DNA of 64,000 bases from 2-02-FULL-66-22 sp964576535. Lineage in GTDB: Bacteria > Methylomirabilota > Methylomirabilia > Methylomirabilales > 2-02-FULL-66-22. Shown here piece after piece: positions 16,520-24,391 of the stretch; the first letter of the stretch is position 1; each line of letters opens with the position of its first letter. The position numbers and the translations under genes were made by a program. Below the pieces are notes generated by a model. The model ran no database searches and had not been told where the DNA came from. It was given only the letters and a program-made list of their open reading frames with translations. The stretch spans positions 12,701 through 76,700 of the forward strand of contig CAZNWB010000004.1 in the NCBI GenBank assembly GCA_964576535.1. Reading direction: 5' to 3'.

Positions 16520-17239
16520 TCAGCCGGCCGTGCGTTTGCGTGCTGCCTCCAGCTTCTCCGGCGAGCCGATATCCTGCCAATACCTCCCGTCGGCCCGGTA
16601 GGCGACGATCCGTTCCCCCTCCCCGGCAAGCCGCAGGTATGTCCCGGTGATGGGAAAGACTCCCGTTTCGGTCATCTTGGCAAAGATGCCTGGGTCGATC
16701 ACGTGGATCCCGGTGAAGGCGAGCCGTTCAACGTCGGTGACCGCCCCCGCCGCCCACTCTACGCCTTCCGGCAACTCCCGGCCGCACAGCCACCCCGTGC
16801 GGTTGAACAAGAGTTGACGCGATCCCGGACGGCTCTGGACCGCGAGCGTCGCCAGCGCCCCGACTTGGCGGTGGAGCCGCAGGAGCCCCTCCAGGTCGAT
16901 GTCGCTCAGGACGTCCACGTTGTGGAGGAAGAACGGCCGGCCATCGCGAAAGAACCGCGCCGCGTTCTTCAACCCCCCGCCCGTGTCCAGCAGTTGAACT
17001 TCGCGCGTGAACTCGATGCGGAGCCCAAAGTTGCCCTTGGAGGCCAGGAACTCGACGATGCAGTCGCCCAGGTGAAAGAGGTTCACGACGACCTCGGTGA
17101 CGCCGGCCAACGCGAGCCGCCGGATCACCCGCTCGATCATCGGTACCCCGCCAACGTCGAGCAAGGCCTTCGGGGTCTCATCGGTCAGCGGGCGCAGCCG
17201 GCTCCCGACGCCGGCCGCAAGGATCATCGCCTTCATCAT
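16520..17239 (-). CDS. murU: MurU-like sugar-1-phosphate nucleotidyltransferase
   Basis: 239 residues. The N-terminal LAAGVGSRLRPLTDETPKALLDVGG is the nucleotidyltransferase signature, and VDVLSDIDL and IHVIDP continue the fold. Length and sequence fit N-acetylmuramate-1-phosphate uridylyltransferase (MurU), which makes UDP-MurNAc in cell-wall recycling. A mannose-1-phosphate guanylyltransferase-like specificity is possible. Its ATG overlaps the stop of the upstream AmgK-like gene (ATGA), exactly the enzyme expected to provide its substrate. Confidence 0.72.
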   Translation of the reverse strand: MMKAMILAAGVGSRLRPLTDETPKALLDVGGVPMIERVIRRLALAGVTEVVVNLFHLGDCIVEFLASKGNFGLRIEFTREVQLLDTGGGLKNAARFFRDGRPFFLHNVDVLSDIDLEGLLRLHRQVGALATLAVQSRPGSRQLLFNRTGWLCGRELPEGVEWAAGAVTDVERLAFTGIHVIDPGIFAKMTETGVFPITGTYLRLAGEGERIVAYRADGRYWQDIGSPEKLEAARKRTAG

Positions 17240-18702
17240 TTTTCTCCCTCTCCCCTGTTGAGAGAGAGGGTCGGGGTGAGGGGTGCGTGCTCCTGCGCCA
17301 GGTGGCGCACCTCGACATGTACCTGGAACTTCTCGGGCAGGTGCCTGGCGAGCCGCTCGGCGCAGTACACCGAGCGGTGCTGGCCGCCCGTGCAGCCGAA
17401 GGCGACGAGGAGGTCGGTAAAGTTGCGCGTCTGGTAGTTCTCGACGGTTCCGTCGATCACCGCAAAGACATGGCCGATGAAGTCGCGCACGGCCGGTTCG
17501 TTCTCGAGGAACGCGATCACGGGCTCGTCGCGACCCGTCAGCTTCGCGTACTGCTCGAACCTGCCGGGGTTGGGCAGCGCCCGGCAGTCGAACACGTAGC
17601 CGCCGCCGTGCCCCTTCTCGTCCGTCGGCAGGCCATCCATATACGAGAAGCTCTGGATCCGGACCGTGAGCTTGAGCGAGGCGGTCCCGAACTGCCGCAG
17701 GGACGAGGACGCGATCAGGCGGTGCCAGACCTGCGTCAGCTCGGGCAGTTCGACGGGAAGTTCGGCCGTCCGCAGCAGGTACTCCAGGTTCCGGATCGCG
17801 TACGGGATGCTGGCCAGGAAGTGGTGCTTCCGCTCGTAGAAGCCCCGCAGGCCGTAGGCGCCCATGGCCTGCATGATCCGGATGTAGACGAAGCCTGGGT
17901 AGGTGGTCAAGAAGGCGCTGTGGTCGATCGGCTCGAGCCTCCCGGCGGCTTGGAGGTACCGTTCGAGCAGTTCGTCGCGGACCTCGAAGGGCAGGTCGGC
18001 CTTGGCGTCGAACAGCAGGGACGCGACGTCATACTGCAGCGCCCCGCGGCGCCCACCCTGGTAATCGATGAAGAACGGCCTCCCCTCCCGGACCATGATG
18101 TTGCGGGACTGGAAGTCACGGTAGAGGAAGAAGCGCCGCTCGGCCGCGAGCAGGAACTCGGCAAACCGCTCGAAATCGTCCTCCAGTGCCTGCTCGCTGA
18201 AGGGAATCTTCGCCAGCCGAAGGAAGTAGTACTTGAAGTAGTTGAGATCCCACAGCATGGACTGCTTGTCGAAGCTGGATCGCGGGTAGCACACGTCGTA
18301 GTTCAACGTCCGGCCGGCCTCGATCTGGAATCGCGGGAGGAGCACGACCACCTTCCGGTACAGGTCGAGGGTCTCGCTCGACACTCCACCTTCGGCGCGA
18401 TTCGTCGTGAGGAACTGGAAAAGGGTCGTGTCGCCCAGATCCTCCTCCAGGTACATCCCCCGGTCGAGATCCTCGGCGTAGATCTCGGGGACCGGCAGGC
18501 CGCATGTGCGGAAGTGGCGGGAGAACTCCAGGAAGGCGCGGTTCTCCAGGACGTCCGGATTGATGACGCCGATCGCCGTCCGCGACGCCGCCGACAGACG
18601 GAAGAGCTTCCGAGCCGAGGCGTCGCCCTTGAGGGGTGCGACGCCCTCGACCGGCTCCCGGAACCGGCTTTCGAACAGGACCTTGAGCGGCTGCTCGAGC
18701 AT
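17236..18702 (-). CDS. amgK: AmgK-like sugar kinase fused to RapZ C-terminal domain
   Basis: 488 residues. Residues about 20-330 form an aminoglycoside-phosphotransferase-type kinase: YRDFQSRN supplies the catalytic Asp196 and Asn201, and FIDYQGG the metal-binding Asp213. This resembles AmgK, which phosphorylates MurNAc/GlcNAc at C1. Residues about 345-470 match the RapZ C-terminal domain, including FDCRALPNPG and GCTGGQHRSV, without the RapZ P-loop half. In E. coli this domain binds glucosamine-6-phosphate and controls GlmS. The last 18 residues derive from a dispersed palindrome. Coupled to murU. Confidence 0.78.
   Translation of the reverse strand: MLEQPLKVLFESRFREPVEGVAPLKGDASARKLFRLSAASRTAIGVINPDVLENRAFLEFSRHFRTCGLPVPEIYAEDLDRGMYLEEDLGDTTLFQFLTTNRAEGGVSSETLDLYRKVVVLLPRFQIEAGRTLNYDVCYPRSSFDKQSMLWDLNYFKYYFLRLAKIPFSEQALEDDFERFAEFLLAAERRFFLYRDFQSRNIMVREGRPFFIDYQGGRRGALQYDVASLLFDAKADLPFEVRDELLERYLQAAGRLEPIDHSAFLTTYPGFVYIRIMQAMGAYGLRGFYERKHHFLASIPYAIRNLEYLLRTAELPVELPELTQVWHRLIASSSLRQFGTASLKLTVRIQSFSYMDGLPTDEKGHGGGYVFDCRALPNPGRFEQYAKLTGRDEPVIAFLENEPAVRDFIGHVFAVIDGTVENYQTRNFTDLLVAFGCTGGQHRSVYCAERLARHLPEKFQVHVEVRHLAQEHAPLTPTLSLNRGEGEK
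17239..17282. repeat. CTCTCCC-type palindrome captured in a coding 3' end
   Basis: CTCCCTCTCCCC and the facing GAGAGAGGGTCGGGGTGAGG form a hairpin of a type widely dispersed in bacterial genomes. Here it encodes the C-terminal tail of the AmgK-RapZ protein and reaches the start codon of murU. Confidence 0.6.
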
Positions 18703-18710
18703 CGTCGGAT

Positions 18711-18983
18711 TTACGCCTTCCGGTATACCTCCCGCCGATGACCGATCCTCACAATCAGCACCACCAGTGCATCGTCCCGGATCTGGTAGATGATCCGGTA
18801 ATCGCCCGCCCTGATTCTGTAAAGGCCCTTCTCGCCCGCGAGGCTCTCCACGCCGTGGGGCCGAGGGTTCTCCGCCAAGGCGTCAATCCGTGGCCGAAGG
18901 CGTCGGCGAACGTCCTCGGCGAGGGCACGGAAGCCCCGATCCGCAGCCGGTGCGAATTCGATACGATAGCGTCGCGGGGCCAC
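18711..18983 (-). CDS. RelE/ParE-family toxin
   Basis: 90 residues, GTG start at 18983 directly after the antitoxin stop. The sequence has the RelE-type core: FRALAEDVRRRLRPRIDALAENPRP, then a Gly-rich LAGEKGLYRIRAGDYRIIYQI and a C-terminal VVLIVRIGHRREVYR. Conserved Arg, Tyr and His residues typical of ribosome-dependent mRNA interferases are present. Pairing with the upstream Phd-type antitoxin is canonical. Confidence 0.88.
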   Translation of the reverse strand: MAPRRYRIEFAPAADRGFRALAEDVRRRLRPRIDALAENPRPHGVESLAGEKGLYRIRAGDYRIIYQIRDDALVVLIVRIGHRREVYRKA

Positions 18984-19238
18984 CTAAAGCCCCAGGTCCT
19001 TCTTGATCTTCTCCCAGGGGATCGTGCCCTTCCGGCCAGCCTCCTTCAGGGCTGCTCGCGCCGTCTCCAAATCCAACCGGTCCTCCAGCCTCTGCAGCAA
19101 TTCGAGGTCCTCCATGGGGACGATCGCCGCGAGGTCTTTCCCTCGGCGATGGAGGACGACACGATTCTTCCCGTAGGCTACCCGGTTGAGGGTGGTGGCG
19201 AAATCATTCCTGGCTTCGCTCGCCTTGACACGTGTCAT
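18984..19238 (-). CDS. Phd/YefM-type antitoxin
   Basis: 84 residues from the ATG at 19238; the longer frame would begin inside the operator palindrome. The N-terminus MTRVKASEARNDFATTLNRV is the Phd/YefM DNA-binding fold. The acidic/amphipathic C-terminus (LEDRLDLETARAALKEA) would wrap the RelE-like toxin. Its stop abuts the toxin GTG. Probable autorepressor acting at 19262-19279. Confidence 0.85.
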   Translation of the reverse strand: MTRVKASEARNDFATTLNRVAYGKNRVVLHRRGKDLAAIVPMEDLELLQRLEDRLDLETARAALKEAGRKGTIPWEKIKKDLGL

Positions 19239-19261
19239 TGGACGTCTCCTGTGCAATTTGT

Positions 19262-19279
19262 CTGTATCGTACAATACAG
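19262..19279. promoter_or_regulatory. Operator palindrome of the Phd/RelE module
   Basis: CTGTATCGTACAATACAG is a near-perfect 18-base palindrome (one mismatched pair) centred on GTAC, 24 bases before the antitoxin start. This is the usual autoregulation site for antitoxins of this type. Confidence 0.65.
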
Positions 19280-19362
19280 CGCATTTGGCGGATAGTCAAA
19301 CTTCCTGCGCGCTCCCACCGCTCAGGCCGTGGTGCCCACCCGTCGTCTGTGAAAGCCCCCAA

Positions 19363-19490
19363 AACACGAAGGCCCTGACCTGTGTCTGGCCAGGGCCTGC
19401 TGGAGGTTCGCTTGGTTGCGGGGGCTGGATTTGACCCAGCGACCTTTGAGTTATGAGCCCAACGAGCTACCGGACTGCTCCATCCTACGA
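19363..19490. repeat. Direct repeat copy 1 (decayed tRNA-fMet plus terminator)
   Basis: About 128 bases nearly identical to 20377-20504, in the same orientation. It contains a degenerate tRNA-fMet and, on its 3' side on the minus strand, the terminator hairpin AGGCCCTG...CAGGGCCT. The two copies bracket vapBC. Confidence 0.85.
19413..19489 (-). pseudogene. Degenerate tRNA-fMet copy
   Basis: 77 bases aligned to the intact tRNA-fMet at 20427. The acceptor 5' strand is CGTAGGA instead of CGCGGGG, giving two or three broken pairs. The anticodon stem GGG:CCC has become GGG:CTC. The T loop TTC is changed to GTC. CAT anticodon and CCA remain. No promoter is visible upstream, whereas the intact copy has one. 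It is probably inactive. Confidence 0.8.
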
Positions 19491-19578
19491 AGCGAGACGA
19501 GCTCAGCTAAGCGGAGGGTGCTAAATTCTTTGGCTGGGAAAGGACATCCGGCAGGAGATGTCCCTGGGTAGAGATCCT

Positions 19579-19974
19579 CTAGCGATTGGCGAGGACCGAG
19601 AATCCCTTTCCACTAATCAAGCGTTCATCTGCGGTGACCAAGGTCAGGTGAAGAAGCCTGGCGGTCGCCGCAATCAGCCTGTCGGCCGGGTCTCCATGAG
19701 GAAGACGGACATGGTGTGTTTCCAGGGCGACCTCATGCGTGATCGGGGCTTCCCTTAGTGGAGCCTTCCTCATAGCCTCTTGGATCCAAGCGTCAACGGC
19801 TTTGTCCAGGAAAACCCGTTTCCTCTCCACGAGCATCACGAGTTCCCATGTGCTAATCGGCGAGAGCCAGAGCTCGTTCTCCTTGCTCACGATCGCTTTC
19901 GCCACGCGGCCGGTCAAGTTTTCCGGGGCGAGCAAGCTCCAGAGCCAGATGTGCGTGTCGAGGAGGAGTTTCAC
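19579..19974 (-). CDS. vapC: VapC-family PIN-domain toxin
   Basis: 131 residues, GTG start at 19974 overlapping the vapB stop (GTGA). The PIN nuclease acidic residues are visible: Asp in LLLDTH near the N-terminus, Glu in TWELVML, Asp in DPADRLIAATA, and Asp in LVTADE. VapC toxins cleave tRNA or rRNA. Some VapCs cut initiator tRNA-fMet, which is striking given the neighbouring fMet gene, but this one's target cannot be read from sequence. Confidence 0.9.
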   Translation of the reverse strand: MKLLLDTHIWLWSLLAPENLTGRVAKAIVSKENELWLSPISTWELVMLVERKRVFLDKAVDAWIQEAMRKAPLREAPITHEVALETHHVRLPHGDPADRLIAATARLLHLTLVTADERLISGKGFSVLANR

Positions 19975-20213
19975 GATCGAAGCGCCTCCCATTCTCGTCG
20001 GTTTACGACAGGAGACACGATATCGCCCTTGATCTGTCCGCTCGACTTCATGACCCCCAGCCAGTCTTCCGGCCGAGGAAGTGCCGAAGGAGGTACAACC
20101 TCCGCCACGGGTTCGCCAAACCGGGTGATGAGGACGGGTTTCCGCGTCCGCCGTACTCGTTCGAGGACCGCCAGACAGGTTGCCTTGAATTTCGAGATTG
20201 CGATCTTTTCCAT
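19971..20213 (-). CDS. vapB: VapB/Phd-type antitoxin
   Basis: 80 residues from the ATG at 20213, with GGGAGG eight bases upstream. The N-terminal ISKFKATCLAVLERVRRTRKPVLITRFGEPVAEVVP has the Phd/YefM-like DNA-binding pattern often paired with PIN toxins. The C-terminal third would neutralise VapC. Four-base overlap with vapC. Direct repeats in the promoter suggest autorepression. Confidence 0.85.
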   Translation of the reverse strand: MEKIAISKFKATCLAVLERVRRTRKPVLITRFGEPVAEVVPPSALPRPEDWLGVMKSSGQIKGDIVSPVVNRREWEALRS

Positions 20214-20239
20214 TTGGAAGAACCTCCCAGCCTGTGCGC

Positions 20240-20269
20240 AAACTACCATAGTCAAAGACCATGGTCAAA
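20240..20269 (-). promoter_or_regulatory. vapBC promoter with repeated operator
   Basis: On the minus strand TTGACC (20263-20268) and TAGTTT (20240-20245) have a 17-base spacer. Two direct copies of CCATRGTCAAA (20246-20256 and 20259-20269), overlapping a GACCATGGTC palindrome (20257-20266), cover the promoter. This is a likely VapBC binding site. Confidence 0.55.
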
Positions 20270-20376
20270 CCATTTCTGGGGCTGCAACGAGCCGTCATGG
20301 TCGGCGAGGGGCCGTTCGAATCGCCAGGTGAATCGGCGGACCTCACACGAATGGGTTCCGTGAACGTAGGCCCCCT

Positions 20377-20504
<128 letters not shown>

Positions 20505-20508
20505 CCGG

Positions 20509-20537
20509 ATACTATGCGGGCACCTATCATGTGTCAA
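20509..20537 (-). promoter_or_regulatory. Sigma-70-type promoter of tRNA-fMet
   Basis: TTGACA (20532-20537) and TAGTAT (20509-20514) on the minus strand with a 17-base spacer. The tRNA starts six bases after the -10 box. The degenerate copy has no equivalent. Confidence 0.75.
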
Positions 20538-20560
20538 GGCCTTTCTCCGGTCAAAGACGC

Positions 20561-20709
20561 TAACCGCCAAGGCGCCAAGAACGCCAAGGCCGGGCCTCAT
20601 TGGGGGGAAGAAACGGAACTTCTGAAGGCCCCAGGAAGGTGTCTTCGGGTTTTCCCGTGGGGAGATCGGAAGTTCGTATTCTTGGCGACCTTGGCGTCTT
20701 GGCGGTTCA
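20561..20709. repeat. Iterated-word palindrome (CCAAGGCGCCAAG type)
   Basis: Left arm 20561-20590 repeats the word CGCCAAGg three times. The right arm 20681-20707 is its reverse complement (CTTGGCG repeated). A 90-base loop lies between. The right arm abuts the rlmN stop codon, so it may double as a 3' end structure. A second member lies at 29338-29490. Confidence 0.75.
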
Positions 20710-21750
20710 ACCCTTCTCCTTTTCGGTGCGGAGCATGCCGCAGGCGGCGGAGATGTCCCAGCCGCGGCTTTCCCGGATCGTGGCGGTGAGGCCGGCGTCG
20801 TGGAGGATCTGTTGGAAGCCCTCCACCCGTTTCCGAGGAGAGGGCTTATCCGGCAGGTCGGGGGCGGCGTTGAACGGAATCAGATTGATCTTGCAGCGAA
20901 TCCCCCGCAGGAGGCCGACGAGACGCTTCGCATCTTGCTGTGAGTCGTTCACCCGGTCCAGCATCACGTACTCGAAGGTCAGCCGCCGCCGGTTCGGCAA
21001 GGGGTAGTCGCGGCAGGCCTTCAGCAATTCCGCAATGGGCCAGCGCCGATTGATGGGCATGATCTGGTCGCGTACCTCGTCGGTGGTCGCGCTGAGGGAG
21101 ACCGCCAGGTTGACATTCAGGCCCGATGCCGCCAGCTTCTGGATGCCCGGCACGTGTCCCACCGTGGACAGGGTAATCCGGCGCGGGGAGAAGCTGGCGC
21201 CGCGCTCGTCGCCCAGGATCCGGAGGGCCCGCTCGACCTGCGGGAAGTTCAACAGGGGCTCCCCCATCCCCATGAGGACGATGTTGGAGATCCGCTCGCC
21301 TCGCTCCAAACGGTCTTGCAAGGCCAGCATCTGCCCTACGATCTCCCCGGCTCTCAGGTTCCGGCGGACGCCCATCAGACCTGTCAGGCAGAACCGGCAC
21401 TCCAGCGGGCATCCCACCTGGGTCGAGATGCATGCGGTCAGGCGATCCTCATCGGGGATCAGGACACTTTCGATTTCCTCCTCATCGGCCAGCCGAAGGA
21501 GGTATTTGCGGGTCCCGTCCAGCGAGCGTTGGACCTGCGCCACCGCCGGCCGGCTCACCCGGGCGCGGCTGGCCAGTGCCGCACGCAGGGTCCGGGACAG
21601 GGTGGTCATGACCTCAATGTCCAGGGCGCGCCGCGCGTGCACCCAGTGGAAGACCTGCCGTCCCCGGTATCGGGGCTGGCCCAGCTCTGCCAGCAGGGCA
21701 TCGACCTCCGCGGGCAGCAGGCCCACGAGATCAATCCGGGAATCGCTCAT
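20707..21750 (-). CDS. rlmN: Dual-specificity RNA methyltransferase RlmN
   Basis: 347 residues from the ATG at 21750. It is a radical-SAM enzyme that methylates A2503 of 23S rRNA and A37 of some tRNAs. The cluster motif CPLECRFC (Cys114, 118, 121) is present, with MGMGEPLLN and LSTVGHVPGI, and the C-terminal ISAACGML Cys that carries the methyl group. The start overlaps the stop of the upstream zinc-ribbon gene (ATGA), tying it to the SPFH cluster. Confidence 0.95.
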   Translation of the reverse strand: MSDSRIDLVGLLPAEVDALLAELGQPRYRGRQVFHWVHARRALDIEVMTTLSRTLRAALASRARVSRPAVAQVQRSLDGTRKYLLRLADEEEIESVLIPDEDRLTACISTQVGCPLECRFCLTGLMGVRRNLRAGEIVGQMLALQDRLERGERISNIVLMGMGEPLLNFPQVERALRILGDERGASFSPRRITLSTVGHVPGIQKLAASGLNVNLAVSLSATTDEVRDQIMPINRRWPIAELLKACRDYPLPNRRRLTFEYVMLDRVNDSQQDAKRLVGLLRGIRCKINLIPFNAAPDLPDKPSPRKRVEGFQQILHDAGLTATIRESRGWDISAACGMLRTEKEKG

Positions 21751-22385
21751 CGTCCTCCCCCCAGGCATGCCCGGATCCCTCCCACCTCATCCACGGCCGC
21801 CGCAGGAGCCTTCAGGCCGAGAATCCCGTCCCGCAGGACCTCTCCCTCGTCGAAATATGGGATCCCCCACAGCAGAACGTCCTTGATCGCGCAGCGCATC
21901 TCCAGCCCGGTCACGTCCACCCGCCGATCAATGACGGTCAACAGGTGCGGCTCGACGTACGCCTTGGCCTCTTCCAGGCTGCGGGTGCATCCCACCACGA
22001 GCGCAGGACTCGCGGGCTCCAGGCGGACTCGCTTCTCGGTATAGATCATCCCCGGATCCCCGAAGTAGGAGGCATTGTGCAGCTCGAACCCCGTAACGTA
22101 GACCCACTCGACCGGTGGGATCTGTCGAGCCAGGGCCTGTCGTTCTGGATCCTCCCAGGAGGTCGCATACTGCACGCGGAAGGCCCACAGGGGAAGATGA
22201 AGAACGGGTCGGTCCGACGAAAGAGCGGCCCGAGCGGTGGCGGCCTGGCGCCCCACGAATGCCTCCCCCACCACTTCATGTGGAACCTGGCAATCGTTGC
22301 ACCAGAACACCACATCCTGCTGCAGACCGCGGAAGCCTCCGCCGCACCGCGGACACCTGAGGGCCAGGACCGTGGCGGCAGTCAT
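21747..22385 (-). CDS. Zinc-ribbon protein of the SPFH cluster
   Basis: 212 residues, soluble. Residues 11-33 contain CPRC and CNDC pairs forming a zinc ribbon. The rest is a mixed alpha/beta region without recognised motif (Trp/Tyr-rich stretches around 70-110). It ends in the rlmN start codon and begins one base before the end of the preceding minus-strand gene, so the genes form one transcription unit. Confidence 0.6.
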   Translation of the reverse strand: MTAATVLALRCPRCGGGFRGLQQDVVFWCNDCQVPHEVVGEAFVGRQAATARAALSSDRPVLHLPLWAFRVQYATSWEDPERQALARQIPPVEWVYVTGFELHNASYFGDPGMIYTEKRVRLEPASPALVVGCTRSLEEAKAYVEPHLLTVIDRRVDVTGLEMRCAIKDVLLWGIPYFDEGEVLRDGILGLKAPAAAVDEVGGIRACLGGGR

Positions 22386-22386
22386 G

Positions 22387-23508
22387 TCACCCTCTCCCCC
22401 GGGACCCCCGTCCAGGGCCCAGCAACCACTCAGCCAGCCTGGCGCTCAACTCACCAACTGGGCCGCCTCCCCAGTCCCCCTGCATGATAGGCTGGGTGGC
22501 CTCTTCGTCAAGCAGGACCTCGCCCCCCTGACGGAACACGCTCCACCCCACCCACGCCAGGAAGAGCGCCACCGCACCTCCGACCCCGAGTGCAAGCAAA
22601 GTCCCCAAAGCACCGGTGACCCAACCGGGCGCGTTGCCCAGGGCGAGGCCGACCCCAAAAGACTCCCGTGCCAGGCGGCCAAAGCAGAAGGCTGCGAGGG
22701 CCAACGCCCCCATAGCGATCGCAGCCGCCCGCCGGATCTCGACCGGAGCCCTGGCGCGAAGCACCATCCCCGTCACCCCATCCACCGTGATCTCGTACGG
22801 ACGGCCCGCATGCCGGTAGCGCGCATGCCATATCGGGTAGTACAAGACCTTCAATCGCTGTTCCACGACACCGGTGCGATCGCCTTTGACCTTGATGCGC
22901 CGCTGGGAGTCACCGGCGAATCCGACTGGCGGCTTCGTCGGGACGAAAACGGTCGCACGGGTTTGCAGGACCACGAGGTCGAACGGTTCCAAGGGTGCTG
23001 GTGTCGGCCCACGCCGCATGCCCTCCAGCCGAATCCGGTCCACTCCAAGCTCGGACAGGTCGCAGCCCGGCCCGATCCGCACATACTCCTGCTGGATGAC
23101 CCGCGTGTCTTCCTTCTCCACGCGAGGCTCCAGCAACCAGCGCTGGAAGTCTCGGTTCTGCTCTCCATCCTCCGTCGGTGGCGGCGGGGGCTTGGCCCCT
23201 TCCTTGAGAAGGAAGGTTCCGAGACGGGCGCCGGTGAACTCGTAAAAGGGCACGTAACAGAGGGAGATCTCCTGGATGCGCCCGTGCGCGCGAAGGTTCT
23301 GCGGAAGCATCGGCCGGGTCAAGAACTTCTGGGCAGCACTCAGGGCTGCCTCCCGGCTGATGCCGAGGGTGATCGCGTATCGGGGCATCGCCCCTGGGAT
23401 CAACGCCAGGCTTCCATTACCGCAGTACCGGCAGATCACTACCCGCTGCCCCTCTGCGAGGGAGAGCGTCCCGCCACACGAGGGACAACCGAGATGGGTC
23501 AAGGGCAT
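22387..23508 (-). CDS. Zinc-ribbon membrane protein of the SPFH cluster
   Basis: 373 residues. An N-terminal zinc ribbon (CPSC at 8-11, CRYC at 26-29) leads into a soluble domain with a conserved-looking LCYVPFYEFTGARLG segment. A second such segment (VLYYPIWHARYR) follows, then two or three transmembrane helices (about 265-330). The YxPFY/YYPIW pair recurs in the 248-residue neighbour, so the two are paralogous. Overall layout resembles YdjG-type proteins that accompany SPFH proteins. Confidence 0.6.
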   Translation of the reverse strand: MPLTHLGCPSCGGTLSLAEGQRVVICRYCGNGSLALIPGAMPRYAITLGISREAALSAAQKFLTRPMLPQNLRAHGRIQEISLCYVPFYEFTGARLGTFLLKEGAKPPPPPTEDGEQNRDFQRWLLEPRVEKEDTRVIQQEYVRIGPGCDLSELGVDRIRLEGMRRGPTPAPLEPFDLVVLQTRATVFVPTKPPVGFAGDSQRRIKVKGDRTGVVEQRLKVLYYPIWHARYRHAGRPYEITVDGVTGMVLRARAPVEIRRAAAIAMGALALAAFCFGRLARESFGVGLALGNAPGWVTGALGTLLALGVGGAVALFLAWVGWSVFRQGGEVLLDEEATQPIMQGDWGGGPVGELSARLAEWLLGPGRGSRGRG

Positions 23509-23544
23509 CGAGACCTCAGCCTATGGGGATGTTCCCGTCAAAAG

Positions 23545-23630
23545 CGTTCGGTGGTTCGGGAGTTCGGGAGTTCGGTTGTTCCCGGTCAGAGTGAACCACC
23601 GAACAACCGAACCCTCGAACGACCGAACGG
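23545..23630. repeat. Iterated-word palindrome (GTTCGG type)
   Basis: The left arm reads as 8-base units nGTTCGGn repeated four times (CGTTCGGT GGTTCGGG AGTTCGGG AGTTCGGT). The right arm (23593-23630) repeats the complement nnCCGAAC four times. It separates two zinc-ribbon genes. Related elements are at 55696 and 56776. Confidence 0.85.
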
Positions 23631-23644
23631 TCTGAATCTCTCCT

Positions 23645-24391
23645 TCACACCCCAGCCCTCCCCTCACCACCGACGACTGCCCAATACAGTGCCAGGGCGG
23701 TCAGGCCGACCGCTACCCCCGCGAGCCAAAACGGCGGGATCAGCACCGCTTCCAGGAACACGACCAAGAAGCCCGCGATCCCCGTCGTGAGCGTGATGGC
23801 CTGGGGCGCGGACGATGCGCGGACCCCCGGAGGCATCCGTTCCGGATAGACGCGACCTGAGCAAGCCTCTACGTTGACGGCAAGCCGGCCGGTGCCGACA
23901 GTCACGTGGACCTCGTAGAACGGCACGTGGACGAGGTCTCCCGCGGCCGCCGAGGCGGCGCCCTCGCCGTAGACGCGGTTGCGGGCCGCGACCTCCGCTA
24001 CGGTCGGCTCAACGAGACGGGCTGTCCCGACGATCGACGGGTCGAAGATCAGCTGCTCTGCATCGGGGGTCGGAAGATCGGTCCAGCGGGCCTCGAGCGC
24101 CGACCAGGCCGGAAAGAGTCGCGGGCGCCCCTGAGACGCGAAGCGCCAGAAGGGCTGGTATACGAGGTGGGGTGTGGAAATGTCAGATGGGGCGGGCAAC
24201 CCCTGGGCGTCGCACCAAAGCCGTAGCAGAGGTGGGATGTCGGCCGGCCCATGGCGTGGACGGTAGAGCATATGCAGGCGGACACCTGTGAGATCCAGAA
24301 CCAGGCTCGTCCCACAGAAGGGACAGCCGAGGAAACCGGTGGTCTCCTGGAGTTGGATCTCACCGCCGCATTGGGGGCAAGGAAGCTTCAC
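23645..24391 (-). CDS. Zinc-ribbon membrane protein of the SPFH cluster
   Basis: 248 residues. An N-terminal zinc ribbon (CPQC at 5-8, CPFC at 23-26), a soluble middle with VYQPFWRFASQGR and VHVPFYEVHVTVG, and two C-terminal transmembrane helices (about 200-240). It is a shorter paralogue of the 373-residue neighbour. Its start overlaps the stop of the SPFH gene by four bases (ATGA). Confidence 0.6.
   Translation of the reverse strand: MKLPCPQCGGEIQLQETTGFLGCPFCGTSLVLDLTGVRLHMLYRPRHGPADIPPLLRLWCDAQGLPAPSDISTPHLVYQPFWRFASQGRPRLFPAWSALEARWTDLPTPDAEQLIFDPSIVGTARLVEPTVAEVAARNRVYGEGAASAAAGDLVHVPFYEVHVTVGTGRLAVNVEACSGRVYPERMPPGVRASSAPQAITLTTGIAGFLVVFLEAVLIPPFWLAGVAVGLTALALYWAVVGGEGRAGV

Noticed and set aside
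17287..18741. 484-residue plus-strand open frame
   Set aside because: It is the complement of the amgK-rapZ gene. It has no domain, shows reversed codon bias and is explained by high GC at third positions.
19413..19489. A second functional tRNA-fMet
   Set aside because: Acceptor stem mismatches, altered T loop and no promoter make function unlikely; annotated as a pseudogene.
23545..23630. Possible CRISPR array
   Set aside because: The repeated units are 8 bases, contiguous and palindromic, with no spacers and no cas genes in the window.
22237..23790. 517-residue plus-strand open frame
   Set aside because: Antisense to the zinc-ribbon genes and runs through a palindromic repeat.
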